Positions 12,281-23,416 of a stretch of 64,000 nucleotides of DNA are shown piece by piece. The notes below the pieces were generated by a model, which was given only the letters and a program-made list of their open reading frames with translations, was not told the DNA's origin and made no database searches. This stretch comes from Polytrichum commune. Taxonomy: Eukaryota > Streptophyta > Polytrichopsida > Polytrichales > Polytrichaceae. The position numbers and the translations under genes are program-made. Within the stretch, counting starts at the first letter, position 1. Each line of letters opens with the position of its first letter. The stretch is taken from NCBI GenBank assembly GCA_950295325.1, contig OX485803.1, positions 74,167,554 through 74,231,553 on the forward strand. The letters run 5' to 3'.

Positions 12281-12939
12281 CAGAGTTCGGGAAGTTTTTG
12301 AAGCCTTAGTGGCGATTGCCGGTAGTTGCTACGAAGGGTCGGATTTTTTCCAATTTACATCGGCAAGAGCTGGTCTTTTGTAAAATCAATCGGCCAATTG
12401 CCTATATTTTCATATTTTCATTGGCCAATATCCGATTAAATGGAACTCATATCGGCACTAATTGTTTAAAGAATGTATGAAAAGTTATTAGGAATCATTT
12501 CTTAGTACAAAATCTTGAATAAGTGAAAAGAAAGGCATGTTCCAAACTTTAAATTTGAAGAGTTAATATCCTTGGCAGGAATTGAACCTAGCAGTGCCTT
12601 CACCGCTTGAAGGCCAAGGGTCCCCCAATTCTTCATAGAAGCAATTGGATTTGGTCATGGAAAGGTTGCATAATTCAATAAGTTTAAGGTTTAGGGTACT
12701 TCCTCAAGTGCATCATCAGATGCCCCAGACAAATAACGCTCTAGATGCTTCCGGCTGAAATCCGGTAACTCACAAGAAGAATCGGCTACATTTCCGGGAC
12801 ATTTTCTGGTCCATCGGCTAATTGCCGGAGGATTGAAATTACATTCGGATTGCCATCCGATGGTTGGAAATTTGGACCAGCCATGAGAGGAAATCCATCG
12901 GCTGATAATGAACTAGCCGTCGGTTTTCCCCGAACATAG
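12281..12939. mobile_element. hAT-type non-autonomous element
   Basis: It is flanked by an exact 8-bp direct duplication GTCACGAG at 12273-12280 and 12940-12947. The left end CAGAGTTCGGGAA pairs with the complement of the right end (CTATGTTCGGGGAA), and CAG(A/G)G is a common hAT terminus. It is 659 bp and rich in TCGGC/GCCGA motifs throughout. No transposase is seen. A tRNA-like T-arm (GGTTCAATTCC on the minus strand near 12570-12600) lies inside it but does not form a full tRNA. Confidence 0.65.
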
Positions 12940-13185
12940 GTCACGAGATCATTAAGTAAAGTTAAGGCACGTCGTCGACCTTACTTGTTTTAACTTAGTT
13001 GTGGCATGATGTGGATGCTCAACATGTCTATGGCGTCAGAGAAGTCAAAAGCTGAGGCTACTCCAATCAGGTGATGACATGTGTTATAATGACATCATTG
13101 GTGCACTGTTTTTACAGCAAAAGTAAGGTAAGTTCCGGAGGACCCACATGCAGGCTTTGTTCCGACACAAAAAGTGTGTGTGGAA

Positions 13186-13763
13186 GGGCCACTTCACACA
13201 CAAGGCTGAAGGCCCTTGACCATGGCAATGTAAGCGCTCTCATTGGTCGAAAAGGCGGAGACCGTCCAAGTTCACTTCACACTAAGCTTAGGAGGTGAAG
13301 GCCTAAATGCCCAAAGAAAAGTTCGTAGATGAAAAGTCTACATGGAGTCCTACATGGTTGGTTGTGGATAAGGGCGCATGGTCTACCGGAATGTGCGTCA
13401 AACCCACTTCCAAGAGGTGGGCTTGACGCAAATTCTAGGAGACCATGACTTTTTTAATATTTTTCCAACAGATTGCATGGCAGATTCCATAACAGATTCC
13501 AAGATAGACAAACACCACCAAGTAATTATCTTAAATTGATAAACTTGGAGACATATTATATGAAACCAAATCCTCCCCTCTTATTCCGCCAACAAAATAT
13601 GCAATGGTCCCGCAACATGGTTCATTCTCACTTCACACTATGCTTGAGGGCCCAAGACTACATAAAATGGCTTTCCCAACACCCATGGTACGGCCTTTGG
13701 ATGAGAGTCAAGGGTCTTCACCATTACAAGGTCACGGCTCTTGGCTCATGTGTGGAGTGGCCC
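13186..13763. mobile_element. PIF/Harbinger-type MITE, diverged
   Basis: The left end GGGCCACTTCACACACAAGG is inverted at the right end as CATGTGTGGAGTGGCCC. Flanking trinucleotides are GAA (left) and TAA (right), so the TWA duplication is imperfect. It is 578 bp. A (GT)n-like AAAAGTGTGTGTG segment lies just outside both ends, which suggests a longer target similarity or an older nested event. No coding region is supported. Confidence 0.55.
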
Positions 13764-14179
13764 TAAAAGTGTGTGTGTAAGTTATCATACGGGTGTTATT
13801 TGGTTCTTTTTTCATGTTCTCCAACTTCTACCGAATAGATTTACATGTTTCCAACAAAATTTGTGTTGCATTAGCATATTTATGATGTTAGCATCAACCA
13901 ACCAACCAAACAAACAAACAAAAAAATGGATTGAAAATTGGACTTTGTATGATTTAGTTATGGTTATCGGAAGTGCATGTTTGTTGATTCCTTAACTAAA
14001 GGCATAGCTCCTCCTAATTGTGTATGTTATTGAGTGTCCATTAAAACCCTCATGAAAAACATACACCAAAATGCCATCAAATATCTCATGTACCTTATCC
14101 TAAACAAAAGGAAACTAGACAACAAACAAATACCCGTCCCCCCTCCCCCATAGACTGGGATAACTTATGCACCCCTAGA

Positions 14180-14320
14180 GCCCACCTCCCAAAGGAGGCA
14201 TAACACCTTGTACTGCATTACGATACCCGCGATCATCATTAGGCCAACGGGCTCACATTCATGCCGGTACTTAGTTACGGGTGTTATCTTTTATTTTATT
14301 TTATATTATTGAGTGGGGAG
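14180..14320 (+). repeat. Short dispersed repeat, probable SINE-like copy
   Basis: It shares AACGGGCTCACATTCA and GTTATCTTTT blocks with 2930-2995 and ends in repeated TTTTA units near 14290-14310. The upstream part (14180-14246) includes GGCATAACACC and GATCATCATTAGG, which resemble no tRNA I can name. Confidence 0.35.
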
Positions 14321-14498
14321 TAGTTAAAAAAGTTTGGGGATGAAGTCCAATCTCTTTTAAACATGTGTCTTCATGGTGTTTGTTCCTTGATCCTCACCAA
14401 ACCACACACCAATCAAGTATTTGGGTATCAATAAGAAAAGCAATTGAATAACACCCACGTACCAAGTCTTGAAGTTTGGTTTTTTGAGACCTAAGTAT

Positions 14499-14722
14499 AC
14501 TGATATGTGCAGTTAGGTTGCCTTTGCAAACTAGTTGCCTCTTTGCCCATGCAAACTACATTCGATCAAAATCAAATCACAAAAACCTATAACTTTGTTT
14601 TTCTTCCGTATAGCAATCACGATGTACAAATTCATCTATTTTGTTAACGCGGTGTTAAATCTTCAAAATAGTGTAAAATATTGATCAATTCACATGGAGC
14701 AACGTAATTGCACGTGCTTGTG
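14499..14722. mobile_element. Small TIR element, 'TGATATGTG' family
   Basis: The left end ACTGATATGTGCAGTTAGG pairs imperfectly with the complement of the right end, which reads GCACGTGCAATTACGTTGC. The enclosed ~220 bp has no coding capacity. The left end matches repeat copies at 1866, 4719 and 32128. No clear target duplication was found. Confidence 0.45.
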
Positions 14723-15421
14723 TAGATCGGCACACTACTACTACTGCAAAGTTTTTATTAATATAGGTAACATACAAAATGCTTAAACTATCAAGATGTT
14801 TGAGCACATGGATGATCTAGACATATCTACGTAATTTCAACACTTCATACATCATTTGAAAATGTTGAGGTATAGGACATGATACAACATCTACATCATT
14901 ACTATGCATACTATGCACCACACCCACAAACCAACTATTCTCCACATCAACCCCCATTCACACCCAACCCCAACCCTAAACCCCAAATCATTGAATTCAC
15001 ACATATTGCAATGGTAAATTCCCTTATGAGGCTACCACAATAAAACTATAAAATATGATATACTCTTACCATTATTTACCAAACAAGGATGGTTGGTCCT
15101 TCCCCCCAAAATTCCCACAGTAGGTATCCAAGGCTTCATTTATACCACCACTACCACCAAAAGCCTTCTAGACCTTAAAATCCCTAATACCAACAAAAAT
15201 GTCAATGTGCTACCTAACAAACATCATCCTAAACAAAAGAAAACTCGAAAAGAAATAAGCACCAATCCCATTAAAGTAAACACCATTTTATATTGGAACG
15301 TGTATTTATTTGTTAGTTACCTTTGCTATCTCTAGTTCCAAGTAGACTCTATCTGTAAGACTGGAGGACTCCACCCTCAGAGATCTAGTAATTCAAGAAG
15401 GTAAAGGGGAGTTACCCACTA

Positions 15422-15632
15422 CACCGTAGATGGTATTTAGTGTCACTTACTATTTGGATTTATATCATGCTATACCATTTTACTATGGATCTCGTTTTCT
15501 ACCAACAAATGTCAAGTTGGTTGTTTGGACACTATATAGCATTAATATATTTATTTGGTATGAATGACATTCACGTTAAATTGTTATAGGCATGTGTAAC
15601 TGTGGATGTGACACTAAATACCATAAATGGTG
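15422..15632. mobile_element. TA-flanked MITE
   Basis: The left terminus CACCGTAGATGGTATTTAG is matched in inverted orientation by CTAAATACCATAAATGGTG at the right terminus. TA flanks both sides (15420-15421 and 15633-15634). It is 211 bp with no coding. A diverged relative starts at 48351, sharing TTTATGGTATTTGGTGTCAC and TATTTGG blocks. Confidence 0.65.
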
Positions 15633-15634
15633 TA

Positions 15635-18519
15635 GTTGGGACTAAGGTGTTACACAATGTTCTCACCTCGTAAGTAATGACCATTAGTTAAGGGCACTTA
15701 ACTTACCCCAAAGGCATGGAGGGAGAGCTAGTCACCTATATACTTGAGGACTACAATGTTTTGTCTAATTAGTGTGGGTGGGAAATTCATGTGGGTTGGG
15801 AATTAGTGTCGCCCACATTAATTTTTTAGTACTTGCCTTGGTTAACCTCATTTTGGATGAATTTCATATTGTCATCCTAAACACCTCATCCACATGCATT
15901 AGGGTTCTCCACGTATGTTAGGTTTGAGCACAAACATGGCCAAGCTTAACGGAGACACATGAGGAGGAACCGCTTTACATCGACTAAAGGAAATAGGCAT
16001 GTATCTTTTAGTGTTATACTTATGGTCTTCCAACTCATCTATATTGTTAGGTTGCACTTGTAATTTTGCTCTTTGACATATAAGAAAGTGATGTGTTATA
16101 ATTGAATCCTTGATATTGATCACATCGCAATTCTAAAAGTAGTGTCGTGAGATGTTCTCATGGAAGAATTCCCAAAAGGCGAGAACCTAACTACTTGTAG
16201 AGTATATGCAAGCAAGATACTTGTACATTAAAAAAAAAGGTTTTGTTAGTCCACGTGATTTGCCTTTGAATTTACATCATTTGTAAGTAAAGGAACTTGA
16301 TTTCAAAAACTCATCTTAAGTTGAAGCAAAGTATATGGAAGGGAAGTAGTTATGTTTTTTTGTTTTTTTGTTATACGTTATACCAATCCTAGATGAGGAG
16401 TAAATTATTATCTCCAATGTATTTGTTATTTGTTATTTTGTGGGTGTGAAAATCCTTCCTTCTTCTGTAGCTTCGGTAGCCAACTCTAAGCATCACTTTG
16501 TTTTGAAGGATGTGAAAGCTCAATAGTTGAGCAACATGTGTTGGTTAACCCGCACTCAATTGGTTGTTGAGCTCTCATGTTTTTAAAGTTTGGGTGATAT
16601 CGGTCATGATCTTTATTCAAGAAGCTTGAAATGTGTTTTAAATTTATTCCCTCTCACTAACTTGGTGTGCAAGTATTGTGTTTCTATATGTTGTAATATG
16701 GGTCTTGGATGAGGTTTTTCACAAGAAATATTCATTAGCTTAAACACCTTCCATCCCAATAATGTTATATTGTGGAGAATGTGTTGACCTGAAGAGAGTG
16801 TGGAGTATGTTCTGTTCTTCTTAAAGAGTTTGAGCAAGGAATAGTCGTTAATGTAAGTTAGGTTACATCCTGCACGAATGACATCTTTTCAATGAGAGAA
16901 GGTTGATTTCAAGTCCAATATGGTGTGTTGCAAGTTCAAGCTTGAGGTATGCGTTGATGGGTCAAAATTGAAGTTTAAATGCATGGATAGTCGCAAAATA
17001 CAATTGGATGAAAGTTTGAACTTTCATCCAAATGTGCATAGAAGAAAACCCACACTGGAAATTATAGTGGGCCACTTCTAATTATTAAATAAAATTTTAA
17101 TGTGGGTAATTGGGAATTAATGTGGTTCACACTCACTATACAAAACAATGTCGTTGAAGGGAGCTTCAACTCTTAGATCCAAAGGTAGATGAGGCTAAGT
17201 CGGTGAGTTTCCTTAATCGGACACTTATTTTTGGTTCCTAATTGGCAGTATAGTCACCCTAATTCGGAGGACAAGTAATACATGATGATTTAGCCATCAT
17301 CTTGATGATATTTGGGTCAGTCACCTTTACAAAAATCAAACTATAGACACCATCCTCCATAATTAGGAGTGTTATCCACCAAGTTATGACATGCTTGACT
17401 TTTGTGGACGAGGTGGACAAATTAGGAGGCAACATGTCATTGTGAGGTGCCAATTAACATAACATTACTCAACTTAGCCATGGCCCAAATAACACCACGA
17501 CTAAGCTGATTAATGTTATGAACTTGCATTGTGGGTGTTCTATAATGAAAAGCCAAATTGACAACATTTTAACTTACTTGTGATCACTTTAGAGACATGA
17601 CACAACCAATATTGACATGAAATTTGGTTTTCATTGGCACGTGACTCATGTAGAATCTGCCAATGATGTCGTCCACTTACACAACATTGAACTTATATAA
17701 AAAAAAATTCCATGCTATAAGATTAGATTGGGAAGAATAGAATCTTTGATTTTGGAGCTTGGATCAACACCTTCCTCCATTCCGATTTCAACGATTTCAA
17801 AGTCTTTGGTGTTGATTTTCAATTGCCAAAATTCTCAAGCTTCTAATCCTTAAATCCACCGGTTGGATGATTCCACAAAGTTGAAGGTGTCCACTTTAGC
17901 CTCATCTACCTTACAAGCATATCAGGCTCAGGGTTGGGTGGATCATGCCTCTTATTTCCTTTATATTGTTGAGAGACATTATATTGGTGTCAAACCTCCA
18001 ACTCTAGTACCTCGGTGTTTCAGGTGTTGTTACTTTTTCATTGTGTAATGGTTATGTTTCAAGTTGGGGAGATAATTAAAGTAATTCTATGAAGGAAAGG
18101 ATTGAGTTTGTTGTTTTCTGAAGTATCAGGTGTAGATTTTTTTGTTTTAGTTTGAGAGAGGCAAGAAGAGCGCTTACGGCACACACCCTACATTCTTGTG
18201 ACATATGTTGTAATTGAAAAGTCTAACGTATTGGGACTTGTTTATTAATTATTCAAAGGATTTGCAAAGTTTATGAAGAGCCTATTTGGACAGTAAAAAG
18301 GAGGTACCCTATGATACAAGTGCATGTTTTGTTGCTGGAAAACATAAGGCAAACTACCTTCAGAGAAATTTGACAAGGTTTAAATTGTTGCATTAATTTG
18401 AATGGAATTCAAAAGTATGGCAACTATATATGGAGGAGGCTAGGTCACATGTTTTGAATAAGCTCACTTTGTCATCTCAATTGATGATGAACTTCTCATG
18501 ACAAGTACTGTATCATGAT
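15635..18519. other. Intergenic DNA, no supported gene
   Basis: There is no recognisable coding region. A 61-codon frame at 17863-18048 lies upstream of the retrotransposon remnant at 18520. It could be gag-derived, but I see no diagnostic motif. The rest is AT-rich sequence. Confidence 0.5.
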
Positions 18520-19140
18520 GCACTTGTTTTAACAAATAGTGTTGTATCACATTGCTTTGTGAGACCTGCATTTGCTGATACGTTCAAGTTGAAAATAAAG
18601 GCGGGCAAAAATACTTTGGTATAAGGCAATGGTCATCAAGTTCCTACGGATGGGCATAGTAAAGTTCACTTTAAGATACAACAACATCATGGTCAAATTA
18701 ATTGCCTTGTCTTTAAGTTGATCGATGGTATTGACCTAATATTGGGTAACGGTTGGCCAGTACAAAACTAAGCACACTTGGATTTTCAATATGAACGTTG
18801 CATATTTATAAGGGCCATCATAAAATGATTGTGTATATGATCCCGATGCAAAGTCATAGTCAAAATCCCCATATACTCAATGCCATGCAATTCAAACTGT
18901 CAATTTGGAAGGGAGCAACCTCGTTCCTAGTTCAATTAACTGCGGTTGGAGATGACGTAGAGGACAAAATGACACCACCTTATGCCACAATGTTGGAGGA
19001 ATTGAATGATATGTCTCAACCTTTACCATGTGGATTACCTCTAGAATGACCCATACTATTCCTTTTGAGCTGGATGGGAAACCACCTTTCATGCCTATCT
19101 ATAAGTTGAGTGCTCTTGAGGGTAAGGCCCCTTCAAATTA
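18520..19140 (+). pseudogene. Ty3/gypsy pol remnant (protease to start of RT)
   Basis: The conceptual plus-strand translation, with frame changes and stops, shows VVSHCFVRP then GIDLILGNGW and a LDFQYERC block. This is the order of the retroviral-type aspartic protease C-terminal half and the linker of Ty3/gypsy elements. Downstream, LPCGLPLE, IPFELDGKPPF and PIYKLSALE match the consensus block just before the gypsy reverse transcriptase. The active-site DSG/DTG is not preserved, internal stops are present (for example after NTLV), and no RT catalytic YxDD follows. It is a dead fragment. Confidence 0.6.
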
Positions 19141-20140
19141 GAATCCCAGGCTTGAGATGTGGATATTCCCACAATTCAAAGAAGACCAAATCACCAAGAG
19201 CTCATAAAGACTATTCATGCCACTTTGCGGACAAACCAAGAGTTGTAACCATGAAATTCTTAGAGCCCTTGGAAGTCATCCAAAGGTCATTCAGTGGTAA
19301 ACAAAACAAAACCAAAACCTACAAGATGCGCTCTTGAGGCTTTTGGTTGCACTTCATCAATTCACCAAGCAAGCTTGTAAATTTGGTAGATTTAGTGGAG
19401 TGGCACAATGAATCTCACAACTAATTTTCATTATGAAACCACCAATTCTTAATTAAACCATGAGCGGCAACCACTCGTGGGCTTCATAAGACAATGCATT
19501 CGAACTCTCATATCCATCCTTCTCTTGCAATCTTAATAAGCATTGAGCTCGTTCAATGACAAATCCTCCTACTCCTACCGCCATTACTTGCATCTCCCAA
19601 CTCATTCAAGATTGGGCTTCTCATGTCCAAGGGGCAAATGAAAAGCAAATTCAAGCTCTCATTCGCCTCTTGAACGAAGACCATCTCCTTCACTCACCAC
19701 ATGCTCACTTTGCCTACAAGCATAGCAACCCCCTCACGCCGGTCACGGAGAGGGACCTATTTTAACATGATGTGTCAAGAATCCTTGGGTGAACGTCCCA
19801 ACATGAAGGAGGTGAACATGACGCCATAAGTGACGCTATCTATGATATCAATTAACTTCAATTATCCGCATTCCCCTATAATTTGTTAGTGAGTCCACCT
19901 CTCTAAATGTGTTGCTCATGTCATGTGTTATTGAGTCTAGCTCTTCTTACTCCAACTTCGCGAAAACCACCAACCGCTCCCCCAAAATTTAGACCCTCCA
20001 TAAAACTCAAAAACTTATATAATATTTAATAACTATATACAGCTCAGGATGAGGGATTGGTGCCGGTTGGTTGGTACAAATTTCCTGCCTTTTACTCATT
20101 TGCAGCACCAAGTCATGTGTTACACATTAGGCGATCAAAC
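19141..20140. other. Intergenic DNA, no supported gene
   Basis: A 69-codon frame at 19556-19765 begins with ATG and could be a gag fragment of the neighbouring retrotransposon remnant, but no motif supports it. Nothing else is seen. Confidence 0.45.
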
Positions 20141-20220
20141 GGACCCAACAGGAATCGAACCTGGACCGTCTTAACCCAAACATCCTCACACAACCAACCG
20201 AGGAATCATGACTTGGCGTA
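20140..20220 (-). repeat. tRNA-like sequence, probable SINE head
   Basis: On the minus strand, a CGGTTGGTTGTGTGAGG segment (A-box-like) is followed about 35 bases on by a perfect GGTTCGATTCC B-box. The segment is bracketed by inverted CCAAGTCATG / CATGACTTGG about 100 bp apart. It does not fold into a convincing complete tRNA as read, so a retroposed tRNA-derived piece is preferred over a functional tRNA gene. Confidence 0.4.
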
Positions 20221-20294
20221 CACCCTTACAACAAAACCACTAGCTATACTTAAAAGGCATACACCCCCGTGGGCCATGATGGGCCCATGTTATT

Positions 20295-20450
20295 TGTTCC
20301 CTGGCTACTATAGTGTCCATCCTCGAAAGAGGAGAGTAGTTTTGTCCCAGCTTCCCCATGTCCTGTGGACATCGGGTTGTTGGCATTACGAACGGACACT
20401 CTATTCACGCCGGCCCCTCAAAGGGACCGGAGTTTCTATCTATCTATCTA
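20295..20450 (+). repeat. SINE-family 3' fragment
   Basis: It shares a long run of blocks with the minus strand of 32357-32520: TAGTGTCCATCCTCGAAAG, TTGGCATTACGAACGGACAC, TTCACGCCGGCCCC and GGGACCGGAGTTTC. It ends in a (TCTA)n tail rather than the TCTCTT tail of the fuller copy. The tRNA-like piece just upstream is in the opposite orientation and is probably a separate insertion. Confidence 0.6.
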
Positions 20451-20769
20451 CTCCAACTTCGAGTCCATATGCGTCATTAAAACTCAATATGCCGACAACA
20501 GCATGCCTATTGCATCTTTTTTAACATCACGACCATTCTCTAAATTCCGATCATGTGGCCGGCCCCAACTTTCCCAACTCTTCCTAATCCTTCGGTTAAT
20601 TCCGACAACGGGCATTAGTCTACGAGTTGTTCGATCTTTGTCCTTGTTAGGTCCTTATACATGTAGGCTTATGGACTCATGAATTTCAATGCTATGGCTT
20701 TTAGCTTGGCCAAATTCGCTTGATGGAGTCATGAATTATGAGGCTTTAACCATCTGCTAGGCCGAATTT

Positions 20770-21250
20770 CCCGGGGTGGTAACTCAAACAAATAATTACA
20801 GGGGGGCTCATCCAATAATTTCACAAAGGCATAGATTATGTACACATAATCGTACATATAATCTAGGTTATGTTTCAAATTATTTGGATTCAAGAGTTTC
20901 AAAAGAGAAGTTGGGAAGAGAGTTAGGGTTAGGGCTTGAAAGCCAAAATAACATAGATTATCTTCAAAACTTTGTAGACTATCTAAATTATGATTAGGTC
21001 TGATGGAGACCAAATTATGGACAAGCCCCCAGGTCCGAGAGAAAGTCCACATTATTTTCAGTTTATTGATGTAAATTATAATACATAGACATCTTCAAAT
21101 CAAAAAATCATTACATATTACGGACGGTCTCAATGTGCACTACTTCACTCCATTCTAAGTTCCGTAAAATTATTCTTTGGTACGAATGTACAAGGATAAT
21201 ATGGATGGATAATTTGTTACAAATTATTTTGCACTAGTTGCCACCCCGGG
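20770..21250. mobile_element. hAT-type MITE
   Basis: It begins CCCGGGGTGGTAACT and ends with the inverted AGTTGCCACCCCGGG. It is flanked by the exact 8-bp duplication CCGAATTT (20762-20769 and 21251-21258), the hAT hallmark. It is 481 bp with no transposase. The surrounding target shows a diverged local duplication (GAATTTC(A/G)ATGCTATGG at ~20680 and ~21270), so it inserted into an already repeated region. Confidence 0.7.
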
Positions 21251-22340
21251 CCGAATTTGCTTGCTAAAGTCATGAATTTCGATGCTATGGATTCCAACTT
21301 GGCCAAATTCTCTTGCAAAAAGTCGCTCCTTGGTTCGAATATGCTTTTGGCAAGAACCGTTTCTAAGATCGTTTACAAATTGGGCGCATGAATTCAAGGC
21401 TCACTCGTTGAATGTAGAAGCATGCTAGAAGTATAGAGGCATGTATTGATGTCTACACCCTCGCATTGTGGAACTTGAACCCACCTTTTCATGCGGCGAC
21501 CTTGGTGGAGATGGGAAGTTTATGCATTTGGTTTAAAACATGCAACTCCCACATTTTCTTTCTACGATGGACTTTTAGGAGAATATCTTGTAGGTCAAAA
21601 ACCCGTGTTATAGCAAATAGGATGTTGATTGCAATTGGTCATGATCGCAAAGCTACAAGTTTAAAGTCACTACATACATTTACAATTACATGAATATGGA
21701 ATGTCTGACTATATTGGACACATTGCAAGCAAAGCTTATCCCTTAAAGGTTGAGGCGGACGTTTTTGTTTGTTTGGTGCCTGACAACACACAATGTACGC
21801 AATGTGCTTCATAATCATATCATTTTGGACACGTAGACAGTTGGAAATTTGTGTAAACAATCCTAACTACACAAATATGTCCTTTGTACGGTCTGGTCTA
21901 TTGTAAGACGTGCCGATTTTCCTTGATAAACTAATGAATCGGTTTGAATTGTTCTAAGCCAGTTTGAGAAGATTTTGCTTCAGCCTTTAAGGTTTAAGCG
22001 TTCTAAGGGCCGGTTTACACTACGGTGGAGAAGTCCACCGGTCATGAAAAAAAGGGCGTTTCCCAATTGTGATTGGTCGAAAATGCAACTCTTGACCGGT
22101 GGGTGTTTACACTAGGTGAAGAAAACAATGGTGGTGAACTTTTCTCATGGATGATAAAATGACATGGCCGCCTACATGGCGGCACTTTTTGGAGTTGGGC
22201 TGCTCCGGAGGAGGAGTTTCTTGTCTGGCCTCTTGAGGCCGGAGAAGCCCAACTCAATAAAAAATTAATTTTCAAAAACAGATATGGACCGTAGATTTCA
22301 GATTTGGTTTTTTTCAAAACCTAAGGTGTTGGCAAGCTTC

Positions 22341-23322
22341 TCTCTCTCTCTCTCTCTCTCTCTATACTATGTTTTTACTTTGCCATACATAAATTACTGA
22401 GATCAGTAAATATAATCTCTGAAGGGTAAGTACCCTAGGGTGAAAAGATCTCTACCTAACTATTGTCCACCATAGATTTTGATCATTGCATCTACGGACA
22501 AGGTTGAAAACCTAATAGTATAACAAGAGCAAGGGCTTGAGAATGCACCCTTTCACTCAAAGGTTAAACTGCACCAGGCGTTTATCTTTGGTAAGCTCTG
22601 GGATTAGGGTAGAGGAAGTTAACTAGTGGGTGATTTAGGCTAAGTGCTTCAATCCGGCCCCACAAGAAACTTCAATGGCAAAGGAACAGGTATTATGCTC
22701 TTTTTCGGAGTATGCGGTAATGCAAAATCAGTAGATGTATTGTCGTATGATTGTGTGACATAGATAACAATTGGGTTCTGCTGTTATTCACCTCGTGTAC
22801 GTGACTAATCCTCATTTTTTGTTGGTTGGTTGCATGGGCACAGGTGAGGCAGACCCTTCACAATTTTGAACGACATCCTTAGGTTTTGCTTATCTTTTTG
22901 GGTTCATACACTTTGTGTTATTATATTGTATGTATTCCATAATGAAAAGAGTGAATACTTACACATATATTGATTATTGGGTTATACTTTGAAGTGCATA
23001 TGATGACAAAGGTCCTATCAAGTGTTTGACCATAAGTTGTTTAGTACATACAAGGTTAGTCCAAACAAAGTAAAGGGTGTAGAGTTAGGGGTTATGGATT
23101 GCATACAATAGATGGTGCTAACCCATGGTTACACCATGTGATAGAGTTACTAGGACATGCATTGTATTGAAAGGAGGAAGGATCCCACCCACCCACCCGG
23201 TTTTTTGTTAAAAGTACAAAGATATGTATTTGAATGGAATGGCCTCTGTATGGAGGATGTTTTCTGAATATGACTATGCTTGAATATAAGCTTAGTTCTT
23301 ACCAAGAAAGGCCCAGCTCTCT
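22341..23322 (+). repeat. Left terminal direct repeat (pLTR)
   Basis: It starts in a (CT)n tract followed by ATACTATGTTTTTACTTTGC and ends ...AGGCCCAGCTCTCT. It aligns with 27581-28557 at a constant offset of 5235 bp from 22364 to 23322, so there is no net indel, and I see no substitution. The left CT tract is longer by a few units. It contains the possible ORF1 start codon and splice donor (22675-22691). Confidence 0.9.
22675..22689 (+). CDS. Possible first coding exon of ORF1 inside the terminal repeat
   Basis: An ATG followed by four codons (MAKEQ) ends exactly at CAG|GTATTA, a usable splice donor at 22690. Joining it to an acceptor at 23425 (ACACAG|TCAGAAC) keeps ORF1 in frame, phase 0, and supplies the ATG that the ORF1 frame otherwise lacks at its 5' end. 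Penelope-like elements are known to keep introns, including in the pLTR. A competing donor (ACAG|GTGAGG, ~22852) exists, so this is inference. Confidence 0.4.
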
Positions 23323-23416
23323 ATCTAGATCACCCATTAGCAGCCTGGAAACTGCTACCATCCATTCTAGTACATATCTTCAGTACTTACATTCTGAGTG
23401 TGGTAATGTATAATAT

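Noticed and set aside
12560..12625. Functional tRNA gene on the minus strand
   Set aside because: A good T-arm (GGTTCAATTCC) is present, but the anticodon loop lacks U33 and the acceptor stem does not pair. It lies inside a hAT element.
22341..23322. Hammerhead ribozyme expected in a Penelope-type terminal repeat
   Set aside because: I looked for the CUGANGA ... GAAA core on both strands of the repeat. The nearest candidate (CTGAAGG...GAAA near 22420) has the wrong base at a core position and no proper stem II.
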